Assembly: GCA_902801845.1 (NCBI GenBank)
Contig: CADCJW010000003.1
Location: forward strand, 201,618-242,641
Source: an uncultured Eubacteriales bacterium
GTDB taxonomy: Bacteria; Bacillota; Clostridia; Christensenellales; CAG-138
Direction: 5' to 3'
Length of the DNA: 41,024 nucleotides
This document shows positions 25,029 through 32,868 of this stretch, in pieces. The position numbers and the translations under genes were made by a program. Numbering within the stretch: the first letter of the stretch is position 1; the number at the start of each line of letters is the position of its first letter. The notes beneath the pieces are model-generated. The model was given only the letters and a program-made list of their open reading frames with translations, had not been told where the DNA came from and made no database searches.

Positions 25029-25937
25029 ATGGCATTTACGGCAATCAAACGGGCGGTGATGAACGCCCGCTTCCATAAGATCAACAAGCATTACAAGACC
25101 GATCCCGTTGTCGGGGATCGCAGCTACATCCAGCGCGAAGGGAAAGACCCGGTGGAAGTGCTATTTTACTATCCCGAACAGCGGGAGAACATGCCGGTGT
25201 TCGTTCAGATCCACGGCGGCGCCTGGGTCGGACTGGACGCGGTGGATGATGACCGCTATTGCCAGCGGTTGAGCGAAGAGTTGGGATCCTTTGTGGTCAA
25301 TGTGAACTACAAGCGGCTGTATGACAGGAGCTTCCCTTATCCGCAGGAGGAGGTCTTGGATACCGTCAAGTGGCTGAAATCTCACGCAAAGCAGCTGGGC
25401 ATCGACCCCGACAGGATCATCCTCTCCGGCGGCAGTGCGGGCGGGCACCTTACGGCAGGCGCCGCCATCCTGCTGGCACAGCAGGGGGTGCAAATCGCGG
25501 GGCAGATCATGGAGGTACCTTTCCTGGACTTCACCCATACGATCCCAATCGACTTCCCGGAGGGGGACAAGCTCTACAAGCTGATGTTTGAGCTCTATCC
25601 GCCCCAGCTGTCCCTGGACAGCGAGCTGCTGTCCCCGGCAGCGAAGATCAGGTCGGAGACGCTGGAAAAGCTCTCTCCGGCGGTGGTCATCGTCTGCGGC
25701 CGGGATCCCCTGCATCCACAGGGAGAGCATTACGCGGAGCTATTAAAGCAGCACGGCAAGTTGCTGGACCTGAAGATGTACAAAGACGGCTATCACGGCT
25801 TTGGCACCGACAAGGCCGAGGAAAAGCCGAAGCAGGATAAACTGCGGGAAGACTGCTTCCGCTATAAGGTGGAAAAGGCAAAAGAGCTCTATGCGATGAG
25901 CGGGGAGGAAAACCATGGCAAAGCGGAAAACGCATAA
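25029..25937 (+). CDS. Alpha/beta-hydrolase esterase
   Basis: A 302-residue cytoplasmic hydrolase with HGGA at 62-65 (oxyanion hole), the nucleophile S136 in GGSAGGH, and CGRDPLHPQGEHYAE and KDGYHGFG supplying the aspartate and histidine. This is the acetyl-esterase/BD-FAE-like layout. I chose the ATG at 25029, 1 nt after the GH2 stop, with the GAGGTGC site inside the GH2 gene; an in-frame TTG lies upstream. Its 3' end overlaps the next gene by 23 bp. It probably removes acyl groups from the imported sugar. Confidence 0.82.
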   Translation: MAFTAIKRAVMNARFHKINKHYKTDPVVGDRSYIQREGKDPVEVLFYYPEQRENMPVFVQIHGGAWVGLDAVDDDRYCQRLSEELGSFVVNVNYKRLYDRSFPYPQEEVLDTVKWLKSHAKQLGIDPDRIILSGGSAGGHLTAGAAILLAQQGVQIAGQIMEVPFLDFTHTIPIDFPEGDKLYKLMFELYPPQLSLDSELLSPAAKIRSETLEKLSPAVVIVCGRDPLHPQGEHYAELLKQHGKLLDLKMYKDGYHGFGTDKAEEKPKQDKLREDCFRYKVEKAKELYAMSGEENHGKAENA

Positions 25938-27039
25938 AGAGGATCGGCGTGGCTGGCCGCTGTTCAACCGGCTCCTGGCGGATTATATCGAGCTGACCCG
26001 ATTTCCCGAGCTGCCGGAGCGCCCGAAAGCCGGCAAAAACTACGAATACTGGCCGGATGGCGCTCTCTGCGCCAACGGCAACCCCTACCACGGCTGCATC
26101 CGCCTGGGCAGCGCCAATAAACTCATGATCGGTTTTTCCGGAGGCGGTGTTTCCGTAGACGAGCACACTGCCGCAAGGCCCCAGCGCGTTGGCGGACAGG
26201 GCGAGATGTTCTACTCCGATGATGTGCGGTTTGGAGACATCATTCTCCGAATGGGAACCTTCGGGCAGTCAAAAAAGAATCCCTTCCGGGACTGGAACGT
26301 GCTGTTTGTGACTTACGCCACCGGGGACTTTCACTGCGGAACCGGAGATTTTCCCTATACGGACCTGGATGGGAAGCCCGCTGTGCTGCATCACCACGGC
26401 TATACAAATTTCCAGATGCTGTTGAAAAAGATCAAGGAATTTGTCCCTAACCCGGATCAGATCCTGGTGACCGGCTTTTCGGCGGGAGCGTTTGCCACGT
26501 CTCTATTGACGGATGCGGTTGCGGCTGCGTTCCCGAAGTGCCGGGACATTACCGCCTGCGTGGACAGCGCCATAATGCATTATGACTGGCAGCGGGTGGC
26601 CCGGGAGGTCTGGAAAGCGCCGGAGGAGATCGCAGCGCGCCTTACCGGAGATGAGATTGTCACCGACAGCCTGCTGGCACTTCATAAGAATCATCCCGAG
26701 ATAAAAATCATGTATTGTTGTTCTGTGCGGGATGCGGCGCTGACACAGATGGAGATGTATCTGGAAGACGGCCGCTGGATCCCGGACAAGGCCGCGGGGC
26801 TGAGCTTCCAGCGGAAGTTGAAGGAAATGATGGAGCTTTTGCAGAGAGAGATTCCGAACCTGAGTACCTTCCTCTTTGACACCCCAGACAAGAACAGTAA
26901 AGACGCCGATCTGACCGTCCACTGCCTTTGCGGTTCTAACGCCGCCTTCACTACTGTCGTGGACGGAGTGAGTTGCGCAGACTGGATGAAGCGCGGTGTC
27001 AGCGGCGAGGTGTTGAAGTTGGGCCTTGGTTTACTTTGA
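25915..27039 (+). CDS. Pectinacetylesterase/Notum-family carboxylesterase, cytoplasmic
   Basis: A 374-residue protein of the PAE/Notum family (alpha/beta hydrolases that remove acetyl groups from pectin in plants, or palmitoleate from Wnt in animals). Family features are ALCANGNPYHGCIRLG, MIGFSGGG, NPFRDWNVLFVTYATGDFHCGTG and the nucleophile S189 in GFSAGAFA. The catalytic histidine is probably in LTVHCL near 340. There is no export signal, which is unusual for this family. It overlaps the previous gene by 23 bp and has its own GGAGG site. A second, membrane-anchored paralogue lies at 35301. Confidence 0.85.
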   Translation: MAKRKTHKEDRRGWPLFNRLLADYIELTRFPELPERPKAGKNYEYWPDGALCANGNPYHGCIRLGSANKLMIGFSGGGVSVDEHTAARPQRVGGQGEMFYSDDVRFGDIILRMGTFGQSKKNPFRDWNVLFVTYATGDFHCGTGDFPYTDLDGKPAVLHHHGYTNFQMLLKKIKEFVPNPDQILVTGFSAGAFATSLLTDAVAAAFPKCRDITACVDSAIMHYDWQRVAREVWKAPEEIAARLTGDEIVTDSLLALHKNHPEIKIMYCCSVRDAALTQMEMYLEDGRWIPDKAAGLSFQRKLKEMMELLQREIPNLSTFLFDTPDKNSKDADLTVHCLCGSNAAFTTVVDGVSCADWMKRGVSGEVLKLGLGLL

Positions 27040-27053
27040 AAGGAGATCGCAAC

Positions 27054-28085
27054 ATGAAGGCACAAGAGATCATTTTGAATGAAAGCAGAAACGTTACGCT
27101 GACAGCTTATCTCCAGGAGGTGGAGGGCGAGTTTGGCTTTTCCAAGCGCCCCGCTATGCTGGTGATCCCCGGCGGCGGTTATGCTATGTGCTCCGACCGG
27201 GAGGCGGATCCCGTGGCTATGGCGTATCTGAAAGCGGGTTATCAGGCCTTTGTTCTCCGCTATACCTGCACGCCGAAGGGGAAATGGCCGCTGCCGCTCA
27301 TGGACTATGAGCAGGCCATGGCACTGATCGAGGAAAATGCGGAAGCGTGGCACATAGATACGACGAAGATTGCCGTTGTCGGCTTCTCGGCGGGCGGGCA
27401 TCTGGCCGCCTGCGCCGCGACCGTGGCAGAGCATAAGCCCACCGCCGCGGTGCTTGTCTATCCCGCGATCCTCAAAGACATTTGCGATCTATGCCAGCCG
27501 GGGATGCCCTATCCCCATGAGCATGTCACGGCAGATACCTGTCCCTGCTTCTTTACCGCGGCCCGCGATGACCGCACGGTAGATATTTCCAATACCCTTC
27601 GCATGGAACTTGCACTGGCGGAGAAGGGTATTTCTTTTGAAAGCCACATCTATTCCTACGGCGGACATGGTTTCTCCACCGGTGAGGATTGGATCAACAC
27701 CAATTCCGTCTGCCCGCGCCTGCCTCATTGGGTGCCGGACAGCATCGAGTGGCTGGGTGAGGTCATGGGGAAGTTGACGCGAAGCGGCTTTACCGAGCCG
27801 ACAGCAGCCATTTCCATGAACGGAAACTTTGCACCTGTTTTGAGTGTGTCGTGTACGCTCTCCCATCTGCGCAGGCAGAACGAGGAGGCGAAGACCGTCC
27901 TGGCTCCCATGTTTGCGGCCATCGAGGCTGTTGCCAAAGCCCGGCAGTTTTCTGTAGAAGGGTTGATGGTAGCGGTTGGAAACAATACCGCCCGGGAAAT
28001 CATGGAGATGGTGCAGATTCCATCGGATGCGATTATGGAGATTGACAAGGCGCTGCATCAGATGGTCAATCAATTGGAGGATTAA
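27054..28085 (+). CDS. Alpha/beta-hydrolase esterase with C-terminal extension
   Basis: A 343-residue cytoplasmic enzyme. Residues 1-245 form a compact hydrolase with VIPGGGY (oxyanion hole), the nucleophile S112 in GFSAGGH and YGGHGFS carrying the histidine. This is the pattern of acetyl-xylan/feruloyl esterase-like proteins. About 100 further residues (from near 246, GNFAPVLSVSCTLSHLRRQNEEA onwards) form a helical tail that I do not recognise. The start is fixed by an AAAGGAG site. It ends 5 bp before the GH3 gene. Function on an acylated sugar is inferred from context. Confidence 0.82.
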   Translation: MKAQEIILNESRNVTLTAYLQEVEGEFGFSKRPAMLVIPGGGYAMCSDREADPVAMAYLKAGYQAFVLRYTCTPKGKWPLPLMDYEQAMALIEENAEAWHIDTTKIAVVGFSAGGHLAACAATVAEHKPTAAVLVYPAILKDICDLCQPGMPYPHEHVTADTCPCFFTAARDDRTVDISNTLRMELALAEKGISFESHIYSYGGHGFSTGEDWINTNSVCPRLPHWVPDSIEWLGEVMGKLTRSGFTEPTAAISMNGNFAPVLSVSCTLSHLRRQNEEAKTVLAPMFAAIEAVAKARQFSVEGLMVAVGNNTAREIMEMVQIPSDAIMEIDKALHQMVNQLED

Positions 28086-28090
28086 CCAAT

Positions 28091-30532
28091 ATGGTCAGAA
28101 TCGATTCCCCTGAAGTCCAGGATTTTGAAAAAGAGCATCTCTCGACGCTTCGTTCCCTTGCACCGGAGTGTATGGTGCTGTTAAAGAAAAACGGCGATTT
28201 CCCGCTTTCCGAGCCATGCAAGATCGCCCTTTACGGCGCGGGCGCGCGGGAGACCATCAAGGGCGGCACCGGCAGCGGCGACGTGAATGTGCGGCATTAT
28301 GTCAGCGTGGAAGAAGGCCTGGAGAACGCAGGCTTTACCGTGACCACTAAATCCTGGATGGAAGACTATAAAGCCGCACGGGAAGCTGTGATCCAGGGCT
28401 TTTACGAAGGTATTGCCAAAGAAGCAAAGGAGCTCGGCAAATCCGTCTTCCTGGTCGGCATGGGGCGGACGCCCGATGAACCCCGGTATGAGTTTCCGCT
28501 AGAGGGAGAGGGAGAAGTCTGCATTTACGTCCTTTCCCGCAATTCCGGAGAGGGCGCAGACCGTCCCGGCGGCGAGGGAGATTACCTTCTCACAGCGGAT
28601 GAAAAAAGGGACATACTTGCGTGTGCCGAAAAGTATTCGAAATTCATGCTGGTTCTGAACGTGGGCGGCCCGGTGGACATTTCACCTGTATTGGATCAGG
28701 TAGAAAACGTACTGCTCCTGAGCCAGCTTGGCAGCGTGACCGGCGATGCCTTCGCGGATGTGCTGCTTGGAAAAGCCTGTCCCTCTGGCAAACTCACCAC
28801 GACCTGGGCTAAGGCCGGTGATATTATGGCGGTTGGAGACTTTGCCGAGCGGGACGATACGCGCTATCGGGAAGGCGTTTTCGTCGGCTATCGTTATTAT
28901 GACGCGGCAGACGTTGAACCGCTTTTTCCTTTCGGCTACGGGCTGAGCTATACGGAGTTTGAGACGGATTGCATCGGTTTCAAGGTGGAAAACGGAATTG
29001 TCATCGTAGAGACCGTGATTCGCAACACCGGCCGCTTCCCCGGAAAAGAGACCGTGCAGCTGTATTACTCCGCCCCGGACGGAGAGCTAATCAAGCCGGT
29101 AAAGGAACTCGGCGCTTATCAAAAGACAAGGGAGCTGCTTCCGGGCGAGAGCGAGAAGCTTGTGCTGGAGCTTCCGCTAGAAAATATGGCAAGCTGGGAT
29201 GCGGGAAACGACTGCTGGTTGCTGGAGCAGGGCGATTACCTGTTTACCGTAGGCAATACACTGGTCGGTACCGTAATTCTGGATGGGACTGTGACTTCCG
29301 ATAAGCTCAGCCATTCCGGTGGCGAGGCAGATTTTGAGGACTGGCAGCCGCAGATCACGCGCGAGATTCCCAGGGACCTGCCGTGTATTTCGGTTTCCGC
29401 AGCCTCACTTGGCCTTATCGGCCACTATGACCGAGAAAGCGTTGGCCGGGAGCATATCGGTTTGGAGAACCTTTCCGACTTTTCCGACCGGGAGCTGGCC
29501 ACGATCTGCGCAGGAAAGCACTCGGACGCGGAGGGTATGGCGGCCATTATCGGAAATTCCGCATCACGTCTTGCGGGCGGTGCGGGGGAAACCGCATCCA
29601 TCGTGACGGAAAAGGGCTATGGCAGCATCATCATGGCTGACGGCCCTGCCGGACTGCGCCTTGCTACTAAATATATGGAGACGGAGGACGGCCAGGAGGG
29701 TTTGGATTCTGACGCATTTAACAGCATCCTCAATATTCTGCCTCCCGAGATTCAGCAGCTGATTCGCCTAAAACTGCGGCAGAATGAGGAAAAAGCCAAA
29801 ACCTATAGGGTTCTTCATCACTACGCCTCTGCCATCCCCATCGGCACGGCGCTCGCTCAAGCGTGGAATCCGGCTGTGGCGGAAGCCTGCGGCGATCTGG
29901 TGGGCGAAGAGATGGAACTTTTCGGCGCAAACGTCTGGCTGGCACCTGCGCTGAACATCCACCGTAGCCCGCTCTGCGGCAGGAACTTCGAATACTATTC
30001 GGAAGACCCCCTGATTTCCGGCAAGACAGCGGCAGCGGTGATCCGCGGCGTACAAAAGCATGAGAAATGTGCTGTCACCATCAAGCACTTTACCTGCAAC
30101 AATCAGGAGGCCAACCGCTTCGGTTCCAACAGTGTGGTTTCTCAGCGGGCTTTGCGGGAGATCTACTTGAAGGGCTTTGAGATCTGCGTAAAGGAAGCCG
30201 CACCGAAAGCATTGATGACTTCTTATAATCTGCTGAACGGCACCCATACCGCGAACCGCGGCGATCTGATCAACACGGTGCTGCGCAGAGAGTGGGGCTT
30301 TGAGGGCATCGTCATGACGGACTGGGGCACGACCAATGACAAGTTCAATCTGGGTGTCTACGGTGCGTCCAGCCCTTCGCTCTGTATCAAAGCCGGCAAT
30401 GATCTGATGATGTCCGGAACAAAAGAAGATGTGGACGGTATTCTGACAGGCTTAAAGGACGGAACGATCACACGCGCCGAACTGGAGGCCTGTGCAGGGA
30501 GGATCCTTGCACTTTCAAAGGAGCTAAGCTGA
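28091..30532 (+). CDS. Glycoside hydrolase family 3 enzyme with permuted domains
   Basis: An 813-residue cytoplasmic enzyme with the GH3 domains in reversed order. The alpha/beta sandwich domain comes first (about 20-270; SLAPECMVLLKKNGDFPL, LLLSQLGSVTGDAFADVLLG, then PFGYGLSYTEFE). A fibronectin-III-like domain follows (about 295-420). The TIM barrel is last (about 510-810; MADGPAGLRL, APALNIHRSPLCGRNFEYYSEDP, KHFTCNNQE). The nucleophile is D744 in VMTDWG. Such permuted GH3 beta-glucosidases are known from rumen and gut Firmicutes. Likely beta-glucosidase or similar; specificity unknown. Its stop overlaps the GH78 start by 1 bp. Confidence 0.93.
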   Translation: MVRIDSPEVQDFEKEHLSTLRSLAPECMVLLKKNGDFPLSEPCKIALYGAGARETIKGGTGSGDVNVRHYVSVEEGLENAGFTVTTKSWMEDYKAAREAVIQGFYEGIAKEAKELGKSVFLVGMGRTPDEPRYEFPLEGEGEVCIYVLSRNSGEGADRPGGEGDYLLTADEKRDILACAEKYSKFMLVLNVGGPVDISPVLDQVENVLLLSQLGSVTGDAFADVLLGKACPSGKLTTTWAKAGDIMAVGDFAERDDTRYREGVFVGYRYYDAADVEPLFPFGYGLSYTEFETDCIGFKVENGIVIVETVIRNTGRFPGKETVQLYYSAPDGELIKPVKELGAYQKTRELLPGESEKLVLELPLENMASWDAGNDCWLLEQGDYLFTVGNTLVGTVILDGTVTSDKLSHSGGEADFEDWQPQITREIPRDLPCISVSAASLGLIGHYDRESVGREHIGLENLSDFSDRELATICAGKHSDAEGMAAIIGNSASRLAGGAGETASIVTEKGYGSIIMADGPAGLRLATKYMETEDGQEGLDSDAFNSILNILPPEIQQLIRLKLRQNEEKAKTYRVLHHYASAIPIGTALAQAWNPAVAEACGDLVGEEMELFGANVWLAPALNIHRSPLCGRNFEYYSEDPLISGKTAAAVIRGVQKHEKCAVTIKHFTCNNQEANRFGSNSVVSQRALREIYLKGFEICVKEAAPKALMTSYNLLNGTHTANRGDLINTVLRREWGFEGIVMTDWGTTNDKFNLGVYGASSPSLCIKAGNDLMMSGTKEDVDGILTGLKDGTITRAELEACAGRILALSKELS

Positions 30533-32868
30533 TGGCGAATTGGATCTGTCATCCTGAAGATCGAAAAGACAATGATCTGGTGCCGGTTTTCAGACGAAGA
30601 TTTGAACTGCATCAGAAGGTGAAAAAGGCCGTTTTAAGGCTTTCCGCCCACGGACTTTATGAAACACAGGTAAACGGCGCCGGCGTGACGGAGAATCGCT
30701 TTTTGCCGGGTCTCACGAGCTATTATTACCGCATCCAGATGCAGGAATATGACATTACTGCTCTCTTAAAAGAGGGCGGTAATGAGCTGCTTGTGACCGT
30801 AGGTGACGGGTGGTGGCGCTGGAACAACAACTTCGGCTATACGCTTGCACTCTGGGGCGAGCTGAGGCTTCTTTACAACAATGGCAGTGAAGAGACTGTG
30901 CTTACGGATGAAAATTGGGAAGTCGGCATTGGTCCCATCGTGCGGACGGACCTGCAGAAGGGCGAGGTCTATGATGCCCGTCTTAAGCCGCATGGTTGGC
31001 AGAAAGCCGTCCTCTGCACAGAGCACACCCAAGGCGAGCTGATCAAGAACCAGGGCGTCCCTGTTCGGGAAAAAGAGCACTTTTCAGGTAAGCCCATGCG
31101 CGACACCGCAGGGAACCTGGTCATTGACTTCGGGCAGAACATCGCGGGGTATGTCCGGATGGCACTTCGGGATACCTCACCCGGGCAGGCCGTGCACCTG
31201 AAACACGGCGAAGGATTGGACAAAGACGGCTGCTTTTCCACTGCCAACTGTGACGGCGGAAGGGCAGAATTTCAAGAGATCACCTATATCTGCAAAGGCT
31301 CCGAGGTCGAGGAATATACGCCGCACTTTACCGTGTTCGGCTTCCGGTATGCCCTTGTAGAGGGTATTTTGCCGGAGAATGCGGACTTCGAGGCGATCGC
31401 CGTCTACTCCGACATGGAGGAGGTTGGAGATTTCAAATGTTCCAATTCGCTCATCAACAAGCTGGTGGAAAACGCCCGCTGGAGCCAGAAGGGTAACTTC
31501 CTCGACGTGCCGGTGGACTGCCCCACCCGTGAGCGCAATGCCTGGACAGGTGACGCCATGATCTACTGCCGCACGGCGGCGTATTTCATGGACGTGCGGC
31601 AGTTTTTCAAAAAATGGCTGGTGGATCAGACCATCGAGCAATACGCCTCCGGTAAAGTCGGCATCACCTTCCCGTCCACCTCTAGCGTCCACAATCCGGA
31701 AGAATATGAGCGGGTTAAGGCCGTAAATACGGCCATGGCTCTGGCCGGGCCCACCGGTGAGGGCAACATCGGCGAGGACAGCGTGGGCTGGGGCGATTCC
31801 GCTGTGTGGATCCCGTACCAGATGTATCTGATGTACGGCGACAAGGAGTTTCTGGAAGAGCATTACGACACGGCGAAGAAGTGGGTTGAATTCTCCCTGC
31901 GCTGCATGAAGGAGCAAAACCCCATGTACGCGGAAAAGCCCTGGTACACAAACGGGGACGGGGATCTCATCTATGACACCCGCTTCCACTACGGCGAATG
32001 GAACGAGCCTCTGCCTCCCGCGCCGGAAGTCATCGAGCTTTTTGCCAAGGGCGGCACGGCGGCGGACTATGTGACCCACATGGCCAAATACGGCAAACCT
32101 GAGGTGGCAACCGCCTACACCAAGCGCAGCTGCGACAATCTCGCCCACATGGCGCACATCCTCGGCAAAGACGAAGACGCGGCGCACTATGTGGCGCTTT
32201 CCGGGAAGATAAAGGCGGCTTATGACAAATACCTGATCGGCTCCGACGGCACGATCCAGCCGGGGCATCAGGCGGTCTATATCCGCGCCCTGGCGCTGGA
32301 CATGGTCAGCGCAGAGAAAAAGCCGCTTGTAATCGCGCAGCTCAAACGCGAACTGGAGGCGGCAAATTACCATTTGAACACCGGCTTCCTCTCCACGGTC
32401 TATCTGCTGCCAACCCTCTGCGACAACGGCCTGGTGGATGAGGCGTTTCGTATCCTGGAGCAGACCACCGCTCCCGGCTGGCTGCACCCGATCACGCTAG
32501 GCGCGACGACGATGTTGGAAAACTGGAACGGCGTGGACGTGTTCCGAGACAGCTTCAATCATTACAGCTTCGGTGCGGTTTGTCAGTTCCTGTTTGAATA
32601 CGTTGCAGGCATCCGCCCGAGCTTTGACGTGCCCGGCTTCCGGGAGTTTGAACTGCGTCCCATCCTCGGCGGCAGCCTCACTTGGGCAGAGGGAAGCTAT
32701 CAAACCCAATACGGCATGATCCGATCCCGCTGGGAGCATGAAGGAAAGCGCTTTGCCTATTCCTGCACCGTGCCGGAAGGGACGACGGCCCATCTGACAT
32801 TGCCGGATGGCAGCGCAAAGACGCTGAGCGCCGGAAACTATCGCTTTGAAGGAGAATTCCATGGATAA
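30532..32868 (+). CDS. Alpha-L-rhamnosidase, glycoside hydrolase family 78
   Basis: A 778-residue cytoplasmic enzyme. N-terminal beta-sandwich domains (to about 300; YETQVNGAGVTENRFLPG, VIDFGQNIAGYV) are followed by the (alpha/alpha)6 barrel. The motif DCPTRERNAWTGDA places D329, E334 and D341 with the spacing of the catalytic acidic residues of characterised GH78 enzymes. E663 in TTMLENW matches the second catalytic glutamate. A C-terminal beta domain (TVPEGTTAHLTLPDG) closes the protein. It releases L-rhamnose from the non-reducing end. It couples with GH3 upstream (TGATG) and GH94 downstream (8-bp overlap). No rhamnose-catabolic genes are in the window. Confidence 0.95.
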   Translation: MANWICHPEDRKDNDLVPVFRRRFELHQKVKKAVLRLSAHGLYETQVNGAGVTENRFLPGLTSYYYRIQMQEYDITALLKEGGNELLVTVGDGWWRWNNNFGYTLALWGELRLLYNNGSEETVLTDENWEVGIGPIVRTDLQKGEVYDARLKPHGWQKAVLCTEHTQGELIKNQGVPVREKEHFSGKPMRDTAGNLVIDFGQNIAGYVRMALRDTSPGQAVHLKHGEGLDKDGCFSTANCDGGRAEFQEITYICKGSEVEEYTPHFTVFGFRYALVEGILPENADFEAIAVYSDMEEVGDFKCSNSLINKLVENARWSQKGNFLDVPVDCPTRERNAWTGDAMIYCRTAAYFMDVRQFFKKWLVDQTIEQYASGKVGITFPSTSSVHNPEEYERVKAVNTAMALAGPTGEGNIGEDSVGWGDSAVWIPYQMYLMYGDKEFLEEHYDTAKKWVEFSLRCMKEQNPMYAEKPWYTNGDGDLIYDTRFHYGEWNEPLPPAPEVIELFAKGGTAADYVTHMAKYGKPEVATAYTKRSCDNLAHMAHILGKDEDAAHYVALSGKIKAAYDKYLIGSDGTIQPGHQAVYIRALALDMVSAEKKPLVIAQLKRELEAANYHLNTGFLSTVYLLPTLCDNGLVDEAFRILEQTTAPGWLHPITLGATTMLENWNGVDVFRDSFNHYSFGAVCQFLFEYVAGIRPSFDVPGFREFELRPILGGSLTWAEGSYQTQYGMIRSRWEHEGKRFAYSCTVPEGTTAHLTLPDGSAKTLSAGNYRFEGEFHG

